This document shows positions 1-5,004 of a stretch of 8,027 bases of DNA, piece after piece. The number at the start of each line of letters is the position of its first letter. Position 1 is the stretch's first letter. Both the position numbers and the translations under genes were made by a program. This stretch comes from Actinoplanes liguriensis. Lineage in GTDB: Bacteria > Actinomycetota > Actinomycetes > Mycobacteriales > Micromonosporaceae. Below the pieces are notes generated by a model, which was not told the origin of the DNA, made no database searches, and was given only the letters and a program-made list of their open reading frames with translations. The stretch spans positions 99,442 through 107,468 of the forward strand of contig KL571236.1 of NCBI GenBank assembly GCA_000715855.1. Direction: 5' to 3'.

Positions 1-3
1 CAG

Positions 4-22
4 AGATGTGTATAAGAGACAG
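4..22. other. Tn5/Nextera mosaic-end adapter remnant at contig edge
   Basis: Bases 4-22 read AGATGTGTATAAGAGACAG, an exact match to the 19-bp Tn5 mosaic end used in transposase-based sequencing libraries. The three bases before it (cag) do not exactly match either standard adapter tail. It sits at the very left edge, where the coaE coding frame should continue for some 15-20 codons but instead runs into this sequence. The best reading is untrimmed library adapter, not genomic DNA or a natural transposon end. Genomic sequence begins at about base 23. Confidence 0.93.
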
Positions 23-1157
23 CCTGTGCCTCCTCGTCGAACCACGGCTCCTTGGCCGCCGCGTAGCCCGCCCGGTCGGCGAAGCGCAGCGCCAGCGTGG
101 CCTTCGCCGCCGCGTACGCGTCGCGGGCTTCGGGCACCGCCCGCAGGTGGTCGCGCATGAGCAGCGCGAAGCGCCACCCCGGCGAGCCGGTGACACGCAC
201 GTGCAGCAGCACCGGCCGGCCGGGGTCGGCGGAGCCGTGGAGCCGTTTCGGCCACGTCACCCCGGGCAGGCCGCGCGCGTTGTCCGCCCACTCGCCGGAG
301 CGCGGCGGGAAGCCGGCTGCCGCGAGGCGCGGGGCGAGGGCGTCGGCCGCGGCCAACGTCCGTACCGAAAGCATGAGGTCGATGATGTCTTTGGCGGGCA
401 GACCGGGAACCGCGGTGGACCCGATGTGATGGACGTCAACCGCCCCGAGGTGGTGCCGGATCCGCGCGATCAGCCGGTCGGCGTCCTGCGGCCAGGCCGG
501 ATCGGGCGGGACGATGCTCAGCTCGGCGGCTTTGCGGGCGGCGTTGTGCAGGCGCACGTTGCGTTCGAAGTCGATCAGCCGGTCCCGCCAGAGCGTGTCG
601 ACGCGGGTGTGCAGCGCGGCGAGGTCGTCCTCATTGGGCAGGATCACGTCGGCCGCGGCCCGGCGGGTGGCGTCGTCGGCCTGCGCGCTGATCCGGGCGG
701 CCGCTTCCGCCGCTGCCATGCCGCGGTCGCGGACGAGGCGTTGCGTCCGCACCTCGCTGCTCGCCGTGACGACAATCACCAGGTGGTACGTCGGTGCCAG
801 CCCCGTCTCGACGAGCAGCGGCACGTCGTTCACGACGATCGCGTCCGGTGGCGCGGCCTTGACCAGTTCGGCGGTGCGCGCCCGGACCCGGGGGTGGATG
901 ATCCGCTCCAGTTTGCGGCGGGCTTCCTCGTCGCCGAAGACCTTCGAGCCCAGCGCCGGCCGGTCGAGCCTGCCCTCCGGGGTGAGCACGCCCGAGCCGA
1001 ACGTGGCCACGATCTCGGCGAGCCCTTCGGTGCCCGGCTCGACGACCTCACGTGCCAGCTTGTCGGCGTCGATGATCACCGCACCGCGCTCGGCGAGCCG
1101 TGCGGAGACGGCGCTCTTGCCGGCACCGATGCCACCCGTGAGACCGACCATCAGCAT
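23..1157 (-). CDS. coaE: Dephospho-CoA kinase fused to GrpB/UPF0157 domain, 3' end missing
   Basis: Dephospho-CoA kinase phosphorylates the 3'-OH of the ribose of dephospho-CoA with ATP, the final cytosolic step of CoA synthesis. The protein begins MLMVGLTGGIGAGKS, with the P-loop at residues 8-15. The substrate-side motif IIDADKLAREV lies near residues 28-38, followed by a conserved HPRV, NDVPLLVE, and a DRG lid-type segment. The kinase domain ends near residue 195. From about residue 215 a second domain begins, with the GrpB/UPF0157 signature HIGSTAVPGLPAKDIIDLML at 244-263. The kinase-GrpB fusion is the usual actinobacterial form (the mycobacterial CoaE is about 400 residues). About 378 residues are visible. 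The frame then runs into the adapter at bases 4-22, so the C-terminus is absent, probably by 15-20 residues. The ATG at 1157 was chosen because it gives the canonical N-terminus just ahead of the P-loop. Only a weak GGGA lies upstream, so translation may be SD-poor. The role of the GrpB domain is uncertain. Confidence 0.95.
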
Positions 1158-1171
1158 GGGATCAGTATCCC
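1158..1171 (-). promoter_or_regulatory. Small inverted repeat abutting the coaE start codon
   Basis: On the minus strand GGGAT-ACTG-ATCCC is followed directly by the coaE ATG. The arms pair perfectly over five base pairs with a four-base loop. The 5' arm contains the only SD-like bases (GGGA, ten bases before ATG), so in RNA the hairpin would mask the weak ribosome site. It could equally be part of a promoter or chance in GC-rich DNA. Confidence 0.3.
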
Positions 1172-1210
1172 GGCCCGACGGCTACCCGGCGCGGCGAGCC
1201 CGGGTCACGA

Positions 1211-1226
1211 CTTGGCGAACGCCAAG
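1211..1226. repeat. Perfect 16-bp inverted repeat between coaE and the tandem array
   Basis: CTTGGCG-AA-CGCCAAG is a perfect dyad with seven-base arms and a two-base centre. It lies 53 bases upstream of the coaE start, and its last base is the first base of the tandem array. A two-base centre is poor for an RNA hairpin but normal for a dimeric protein operator, so a coaE-upstream binding site is possible. No regulator is identified. Confidence 0.55.
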
Positions 1227-1396
1227 CAGCCACACGGCCGCGCAGCCACACGGCCGCGCAGCCACGCGGTCGGGCAGCCACACGGTCGGGCAGCCACACG
1301 GCCGCGCAGCCACACGGCGCACCGTCGCACAGCCACACGGCCGCACCGCCGCACCGGCGCGCAGCCGCCGCACGGCCGCACCGTCGCGCAGCCGCA
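1226..1396. repeat. 16-bp tandem repeat array with degenerate tail
   Basis: Six head-to-tail 16-bp units run from 1226 to 1321 with consensus GCAGCCACACGGCCGC. Units 1, 2 and 5 are identical. Units 3 and 4 share the variant ending GGTCGG, and unit 6 ends GGCGCA. A seventh near-perfect unit lies at 1329-1344, and the tract to about 1396 is a decayed mixture of the same words (CCGCAC, CGCAGCC). The period is not a multiple of three, so the array is open in several frames only because it lacks stops. That argues against coding. It fills most of the gap between the rpsA terminator and coaE and looks like a minisatellite grown by slippage or unequal recombination. Confidence 0.9.
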
Positions 1397-1425
1397 CCCG
1401 GACCACCGCCGGGTCCGGGAAAGCG

Positions 1426-1461
1426 GAAAGACCGCCCCAGCCGAAGCCGGGACGGTCTTTC
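1426..1461 (-). terminator. Strong hairpin terminator of rpsA with UUCG loop
   Basis: On the minus strand a 16-bp uninterrupted stem (two G-U pairs, starting GAAAGACCG and ending CGGTCTTTC) closes on a TTCG tetraloop flanked by C and G, the very stable C(UUCG)G form. It begins 29 bases after the rpsA stop. The bases after the stem (CGCTTTCC) are only mildly T-rich, as is common for actinobacterial intrinsic terminators. It should separate rpsA transcription from coaE. Confidence 0.9.
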
Positions 1462-1490
1462 TCAGGTTGTTACCGGAGCAACCGGAGCGG

Positions 1491-2999
1491 TCAGCTCTTG
1501 CCGCCGGCCAGCTTCTCGCGCAGGGCGGCGAGAGCCTCGTCGGTGGCCAGGGTGCCCGCGGGCTCCTCGGCGGAGCGCGCCGGGGCCGACGAGCTCGACG
1601 AGGAAGAGGACGACGACGAGGAGGTCACGCCGCCGGCCGAAACCGGGTTGAGCGCAGCCTCGGCGTCGGCGTCGCGGGACGCCTGCACCTGCTTGGTGTG
1701 GGCCTCCCAGCGCTCGCGGGCGTCGGCGTACTGCTTCTCCCACGTCTCGCGCTGCTTCTCGAAGCCTTCGAGCCACTCGCCCGTCTCGGGGTCGAAGCCC
1801 TCCGGGTAGATGTAGTTGCCCTCGGCGTCGTACGTCGCGGCCATGCCGTAGAGGGTCGGGTCGAAGTGCTCCTCGCCCTCGACGAAGCCCTCGTTGGCCT
1901 GCTTGAGCGACAGCGAGATCCGGCGGCGCTCGAGGTCGATGTCGATGACCTTGACCAGGACGTCGGAGCCGACCTGGACAACCTGCTCGGGCAGCTCGAC
2001 GTGACGCTCGGCCAGCTCGGAGATGTGCACCAGGCCCTCGATGCCGTCGTCCACGCGGACGAAGGCGCCGAACGGAACCAGCTTGGTGACCTTACCCGGC
2101 ACGATCTGGTTGATCGCGTGGGTCCGGGCGAACTGACGCCACGGGTCTTCCTGGGTCGCCTTCAGCGACAGCGAGACGCGCTCGCGGTCCAGGTCGACGT
2201 CCAGCACCTCGACCTCGACCTCCTGGCCGACCTCGACGACCTCGGAGGGGTGGTCGATGTGCTTCCAGGAGAGCTCGGAGACGTGCACCAGGCCGTCCAC
2301 ACCGCCGAGGTCGACGAACGCGCCGAAGTTGACGATGGAGGACACGACGCCCTTGCGGACCTGGCCCTTCTGCAGCTTGTTGAGGAACTCGGTGCGAACC
2401 TCGGACTGCGTCTGCTCGAGCCAGGCGCGGCGGGACAGAACCACGTTGTTGCGGTTCTTGTCCAGCTCGATGATCTTCGCCTCGAGCTCGCGGCCGACGT
2501 ACGGCTGCAGGTCGCGGACGCGCCGCATCTCGACCAGGGAGGCCGGCAGGAAGCCACGGAGGCCGATGTCCAGGATGAGACCACCCTTGACGACCTCGAT
2601 GACCGAGCCGCGGACGACACCGTCCTCTTCCTTGATCTTCTCGATGGTGCCCCAAGCCCGCTCGTACTGAGCGCGCTTCTTCGAGAGGATCAGACGGCCT
2701 TCCTTGTCCTCCTTGGTGAGGACGAGGGCTTCGATGTGGTCACCGACCGACACCACTTCCGCGGGGTCCACGTCGTGCTTGATCGACAACTCGCGCGAGG
2801 GGATGACGCCCTCGGTCTTGTAGCCGATGTCGAGCAGGACCTCGTCCCGATCGACCTTGACGACGGTGCCTTCGACAATGTCGCCGTCGTTGAAGTACTT
2901 GATGGTCTCGTCGATGGCTGCGAGGAAAGCTTCCTCAGAGCCGAGGTCGTCGACGGTGACACGGTTGGCGCTCGAGGTGGCCTCGATGCTGCTCGTCAT
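1491..2999 (-). CDS. rpsA: 30S ribosomal protein S1
   Basis: Ribosomal protein S1 binds mRNA on the 30S subunit and assists translation initiation. The 502-residue protein has four S1 (OB-fold) repeats at about 38-107, 125-191, 211-280 and 297-366. The last two carry the strongest RNA-binding signatures (FGAFVDLGGVDGLVHVSELS and FGAFVRVDDGIEGLVHISEL). Four repeats, not the six of E. coli, fit actinobacterial S1. The tail (370-502) is charged and Trp/Glu-rich, then contains twelve consecutive serines at 460-471 and ends in the DEALAALREKLAG element I associate with actinobacterial S1. In M. tuberculosis the S1 C-terminus was proposed, with dispute, as a pyrazinoic-acid site. The ATG at 2999 is preceded by GGAG at 3011-3014, a slightly long 11-base spacing. 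The gene is followed by a strong terminator. It is transcribed towards coaE, as in mycobacteria. Confidence 0.97.
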   Translation of the reverse strand: MTSSIEATSSANRVTVDDLGSEEAFLAAIDETIKYFNDGDIVEGTVVKVDRDEVLLDIGYKTEGVIPSRELSIKHDVDPAEVVSVGDHIEALVLTKEDKEGRLILSKKRAQYERAWGTIEKIKEEDGVVRGSVIEVVKGGLILDIGLRGFLPASLVEMRRVRDLQPYVGRELEAKIIELDKNRNNVVLSRRAWLEQTQSEVRTEFLNKLQKGQVRKGVVSSIVNFGAFVDLGGVDGLVHVSELSWKHIDHPSEVVEVGQEVEVEVLDVDLDRERVSLSLKATQEDPWRQFARTHAINQIVPGKVTKLVPFGAFVRVDDGIEGLVHISELAERHVELPEQVVQVGSDVLVKVIDIDLERRRISLSLKQANEGFVEGEEHFDPTLYGMAATYDAEGNYIYPEGFDPETGEWLEGFEKQRETWEKQYADARERWEAHTKQVQASRDADAEAALNPVSAGGVTSSSSSSSSSSSSAPARSAEEPAGTLATDEALAALREKLAGGKS

Positions 3000-3054
3000 G
3001 TGGACAGTTGCTCCGAACGGATGGATTCGTGGTGTCTCTCGCGCTCAGCGGAAC

Positions 3055-3071
3055 TGCCGCCAGAAGCGGCA
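3055..3071 (-). promoter_or_regulatory. Hairpin in the putative rpsA leader
   Basis: TGCCGC-TTCTG-GCGGCA on the minus strand forms a six-base-pair stem with a five-base loop about 55 bases before the rpsA start. It lies in the presumed 5' leader. S1 autoregulates its own translation in E. coli through leader structure, but no such element is established for actinobacteria, so a regulatory role is only inferred. Confidence 0.35.
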
Positions 3072-3192
3072 CGAACGAACGAGACAAGACAACCCACCGA
3101 GAGCAGTCTGATCATTACAGTCGATCATGCCGGGACCGGCGGCCACGGAACCTGCTCCCTGCCGAGGCACACGTTCCGCGAGCGCATCGACT

Positions 3193-3223
3193 AGCTTACC
3201 GTGCGCATTACCACAGGTTGCAA
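3193..3223 (-). promoter_or_regulatory. Candidate rpsA promoter
   Basis: On the minus strand TTGCAA (3223-3218) is followed after 19 bases by TAAGCT (3198-3193), a TANNNT-type -10. The surrounding tract is clearly more AT-rich than the genes. Use of this promoter would give an rpsA leader of about 190 bases. The spacer is longer than ideal and a nearer promoter around TGTAATGAT (3120-3112) cannot be excluded. Confidence 0.35.
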
Positions 3224-3312
3224 GCCCTCCTGAGGACCGCGGCACATTGTTCGCTCAGAACCCGTCAGCATGCCCGTTTTATGCCGATTAAGGACGCCCG
3301 CCACGCCTGCCG

Positions 3313-3318
3313 TACCGT
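3313..3318 (+). promoter_or_regulatory. Candidate -10 box for a leaderless methyltransferase mRNA
   Basis: TACCGT fits the actinobacterial -10 pattern TANNNT and ends six bases before the GTG start at 3325. That places the expected transcription start at or next to the first base of the codon. There is no Shine-Dalgarno sequence in front of the GTG, which also fits leaderless translation. No good -35 is seen at normal spacing (TTAAGG at 3288-3293 is 19 bases away). Confidence 0.4.
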
Positions 3319-3324
3319 ACTCGG

Positions 3325-4143
3325 GTGACTGAGAATCCCCCGTACGGCCGGGTGACCGGCAACCAGATCCGGGTCACCGAGGACGAGACGCGCCACGCCA
3401 ACCGGTCCTGGTGGGATCTTGACGCCGACGACTACCAGGACGAGCACGGCGCCTTCCTCGGCGACGTCGACTTCGTCTGGTGCCCGGAGCGGTTGCGGGA
3501 GGCCGACGCGGGACTGCTCGGCGACGTACGCGGGAAAAAGATCCTGGAGTTGGGCGCCGGAGCCGCCGCCGGCGCTCGGTGGCTGCGGGTGCAGGGCGCG
3601 AAGCCGGTCGCGATGGACCTCTCCGCGGGCATGCTCAAGCACGCGGCCGAAGCAGCGGCCCGGAGCCGGGTGAGCGTCCCGCTGGTCCAGTCGGACGCGC
3701 TGGCGCTGCCGTTCCGGGCGGCGTCGTTCGACATCGTGTGCACGGCCTTCGGCGCGATCCCGTTCGTGGCGGACTCGGCGGCGGCGATGCGCGAGGTGGC
3801 CCGGGTGCTGCGGCCCGGCGGGAGTTGGGTGTTCTCCGTCACTCACCCGATGCGGTGGATCTTCTGGGACGAGCCCGACGAGGAGGGCCTCGTCGCGCGG
3901 AACTCGTACTTCAACCGGTCGCCCTACGTGGAAAGGGACGATCAGGGGCAGCTCACCTATTTGGAGCAGCACCGCACGCTCGGCGACCGGATCCGGGAGC
4001 TGGTCGCGGCCGGCTTCGTGCTCCGGGACCTGATCGAGCCGGAGTGGCCCGAGGGTCACGAGGAGATCTGGGGCCAGTGGAGCCCACTGCGCGGCCGCCT
4101 CTTCCCGGGAACCGCGATCTTCGTCTGCGACCTCCCCGCCTGA
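3325..4143 (+). CDS. Class I SAM-dependent methyltransferase
   Basis: This 272-residue protein has a Rossmann-type methyltransferase fold. Motif I, ILELGAG, is at 73-79 and contacts S-adenosylmethionine. The acidic residue after strand 2 is D98 in VAMDLSAGML. D124 in QSDALALPF lies where the adenine-binding acid is expected, followed by the FDIVCTAFGAIPF strand (135-147) and the post-motif segment EVARVLRPGGSWVFSVTHP. This order matches the ubiE/Methyltransf_11 type acting on small molecules, but the substrate cannot be read from sequence. The N-terminal 70 residues are rich in Trp and Asp (WWDLDADDYQDEHG) and probably form a substrate cap. The GTG at 3325 gives a sensible full-length N-terminus and sits behind a TACCGT -10 box. 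It is divergent from rpsA. No gene in the window suggests a pathway partner. Confidence 0.9.
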   Translation: MTENPPYGRVTGNQIRVTEDETRHANRSWWDLDADDYQDEHGAFLGDVDFVWCPERLREADAGLLGDVRGKKILELGAGAAAGARWLRVQGAKPVAMDLSAGMLKHAAEAAARSRVSVPLVQSDALALPFRAASFDIVCTAFGAIPFVADSAAAMREVARVLRPGGSWVFSVTHPMRWIFWDEPDEEGLVARNSYFNRSPYVERDDQGQLTYLEQHRTLGDRIRELVAAGFVLRDLIEPEWPEGHEEIWGQWSPLRGRLFPGTAIFVCDLPA

Positions 4144-4146
4144 CAG

Positions 4147-4285
4147 CCCGCCGGTTTCCGGAAGCCGATCTTTCGCGCCTGGCCCCGCCGGTTTCCGGGA
4201 AGCCGACCTTCCTGCCCGAGCCCGCCGGTTTCCGGAAGCCAACCTTTCCGCCCGACCCCGCCGGTTTCCTCCGGGATCCGGCGGG
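4147..4285. repeat. Four 36-37-bp direct repeats with palindromic cores
   Basis: Copies start at 4147, 4184, 4221 and 4257 (periods 37, 37, 36), each opening with CCCGCCGGTTTCC. Copies 1-3 continue through CGGAAGCC and end in a (G/C)A(T/C)CTTTC-like tract. Copy 2 has one extra G, and copy 4 diverges after GGTTTCC. The core GGTTTCCGGAAGCC is nearly self-complementary around TTCCGGAA. The array starts three bases after the methyltransferase stop and reaches almost to the DUF2945 start. The minus-strand frame reads repeated GFRKPAG-like words, but no start or gene context supports coding. It may be an intergenic palindromic repeat family or clustered protein sites. Confidence 0.85.
4257..4285 (+). 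terminator. Terminator-like hairpin after the methyltransferase gene
   Basis: CCCGCCGG (4257-4264) pairs perfectly with CCGGCGGG (4278-4285) across a 13-base loop, giving eight GC pairs. There is no T tract. Its 3' arm is shared with a second possible hairpin, GGCGG-GTAT-CCGCC at 4280-4293, which ends five bases before the next start codon. It may end methyltransferase transcription or shape the leader of the DUF2945 gene. Confidence 0.4.
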
Positions 4286-4298
4286 TATCCGCCCCGGC

Positions 4299-4511
4299 AT
4301 GACGCAGAAGGATCTGAAGAAGGGCGACGACGTCACCTGGCGCAGCCACGGCCAGACCGTCCACGGAACCGTCGAGCAGAAGATCACCGAGCGGACCGAG
4401 ACCGCCGGCCGGACCGTTGCCGCTTCGAAAGAAGAGCCGCAATTTCGCGTACGCAGTGACAAGACCGGCCGGGACGCCGTGCACAAGCCCGAGGCGCTGA
4501 AGCGGCCCTAA
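4299..4511 (+). CDS. DUF2945 / HVA1 TUDOR-like small protein
   Basis: This 70-residue basic protein begins MTQKDLKKGDDVTWRSHGQT and matches my memory of the DUF2945 family (HVA1, hypervirulence-associated TUDOR-like domain). Such proteins are small single SH3/Tudor-like barrels with the pattern KGDxVxWxSHGxxVxGTV, then E-AGRTV-AS-EEPQF-VRSDKTGR-AVHKPEALK. All these elements are present, and the length is normal for the family. The molecular function is not established. The fold suggests binding of nucleic acid or protein. The ATG at 4299 was chosen because it starts the family N-terminus. No Shine-Dalgarno sequence precedes it, and the upstream region is hairpin- and repeat-rich. The TAA stop overlaps the TAG stop of the convergent arsR gene. 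A short G/C-rich coding style matches its neighbours. Confidence 0.8.
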   Translation: MTQKDLKKGDDVTWRSHGQTVHGTVEQKITERTETAGRTVAASKEEPQFRVRSDKTGRDAVHKPEALKRP

Positions 4512-4903
4512 GCCGTGTGCAGCAGACCCGCGAGCAGGATCAGCGTGGCCGGCACCGCGCGGTAGTAGACCCAGGTGCCCCGCCGGTCGCTGTCGACCAG
4601 CCCGGCCTCCCGCAGGATCCGCAGGTGGTGCGAGATCGTCGGCCCGGTCAGGTGGAACGCGCTGCTCAGGTCACAGACACAGATCTCGCCGTCGGGCGCC
4701 GACGCGATCATCGAGAGCAGCCGGAGCCGGACCGGATCGCCGAGCGCCTTGAACATGGTGGCGAACACCGTGGCGTTGGAGGCTTCGAGCGGCGCCACGC
4801 CGAGCCCGAGCTCGGCATCCGGGGCCGTGACCAGCCGGACCTGTTCGGTGGGACCCATCGGCGGGATCACGGCCTGTTCCATCGATATCGATCTGCTCGA
4901 CAT
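4508..4903 (-). CDS. ArsR/SmtB-family metalloid- or metal-sensing repressor
   Basis: This 131-residue winged-helix regulator is a typical ArsR/SmtB dimer. MFKALGDPVRLRLLSMI (50-66) forms the conserved entry helices. EICVCDL (73-79) carries the CxC thiolate pair (C75, C77) of classical ArsR As(III)/Sb(III) sensors. The recognition helix is about 86-102, TGPTISHHLRILREAGLV. RRGTWVYYR (108-116) is the wing. Family members repress their promoter until the metal or metalloid binds. The ATG at 4903 was chosen over upstream in-frame starts because GGGAGG sits at 4917-4912 with an eight-base gap. The N-terminal 45 residues are longer than in minimal ArsR. No arsenic, cadmium or copper resistance gene lies beside it in this window, so the ligand and regulon are unknown. 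It lies downstream of polA but is separated by a terminator hairpin. Its stop overlaps that of the DUF2945 gene. Confidence 0.92.
   Translation of the reverse strand: MSSRSISMEQAVIPPMGPTEQVRLVTAPDAELGLGVAPLEASNATVFATMFKALGDPVRLRLLSMIASAPDGEICVCDLSSAFHLTGPTISHHLRILREAGLVDSDRRGTWVYYRAVPATLILLAGLLHTA
4881..4892. promoter_or_regulatory. 12-bp perfect palindrome inside the arsR 5' end, candidate operator
   Basis: ATCGATATCGAT is fully self-complementary and covers codons 4-8 of arsR, and a related CGACATCG follows at 4898-4905. AT-rich dyads near the start are typical ArsR-family operators, and this is one of the few AT-rich tracts in a GC-rich region. Autoregulation through this site is inferred, not shown. 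Confidence 0.4.
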
Positions 4904-4911
4904 CGGTCCAG

Positions 4912-4941
4912 CCTCCCAGATCCGGGCAAACCACATTGCCC
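4912..4941 (-). promoter_or_regulatory. arsR ribosome-binding site and upstream 18-bp inverted repeat
   Basis: GGGAGG (4917-4912) lies eight bases before the chosen arsR ATG and decides the start. Just upstream, GGGCAA-TGTGGT-TTGCCC (4941-4924) is a perfect dyad of six-base arms with a six-base spacer, squeezed between the polA terminator hairpin and the ribosome site. It could be an operator or a small leader hairpin. The arsR promoter must lie here or within the end of polA, but no clear -35/-10 pair is visible. Confidence 0.55.
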
Positions 4942-4942
4942 C

Positions 4943-4973
4943 CGGGGTGCCCGAAAGAGCTTCAGACACCCCG
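4943..4973 (-). terminator. Hairpin terminator of polA
   Basis: A 13-bp uninterrupted stem (CGGGGTGTCTGAA with TTCGGGCACCCCG, two G-U pairs) closes on a five-base loop, GCTCT. It starts 31 bases after the polA stop. No T tract follows, as is usual in this type of genome. It should largely uncouple arsR from polA transcription. Confidence 0.75.
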
Positions 4974-5004
4974 AACGGGCCACAACCGGGCGGCCGATCA
5001 CCCG

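Noticed and set aside
4..22. Natural Tn5-family transposon end.
   Set aside because: The exact mosaic end is an engineered hybrid sequence and lies at the fragment edge, so library adapter is far more likely.
1226..1396. Possible CRISPR array.
   Set aside because: Units are contiguous 16-bp copies with no unique spacers and no cas genes nearby.
1182..1406. Short repetitive reading frames (QPHGRAATRP / VWLLGV-like words) across the 16-bp array.
   Set aside because: The repeat period is not a multiple of three, so several frames look open and repetitive without selection for coding.
6..3194. A stop-free plus-strand reading frame of over 1000 codons opposite coaE and rpsA.
   Set aside because: It starts inside the adapter, runs antisense to two certain genes and across a repeat array, and its translation is Arg/Gly/Val-rich low-information sequence. 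Long antisense frames are expected in DNA with high third-position GC.
4147..4285. Possible CRISPR array from 37-bp spaced repeats.
   Set aside because: The sequence between the shared cores is itself similar between copies, so there are no unique spacers, and there are only four copies with a degenerate last one.
3480..4298. Upstream in-frame extension of the DUF2945 gene through the methyltransferase region.
   Set aside because: The extension overlaps the certain methyltransferase gene in another frame and reads Arg/Gly-rich nonsense; the family N-terminus begins at 4299.
4904..4969. Longer arsR starting at an in-frame ATG at 4969.
   Set aside because: It would run through the polA terminator hairpin and the 18-bp inverted repeat, and the GGGAGG ribosome site points to the ATG at 4903.
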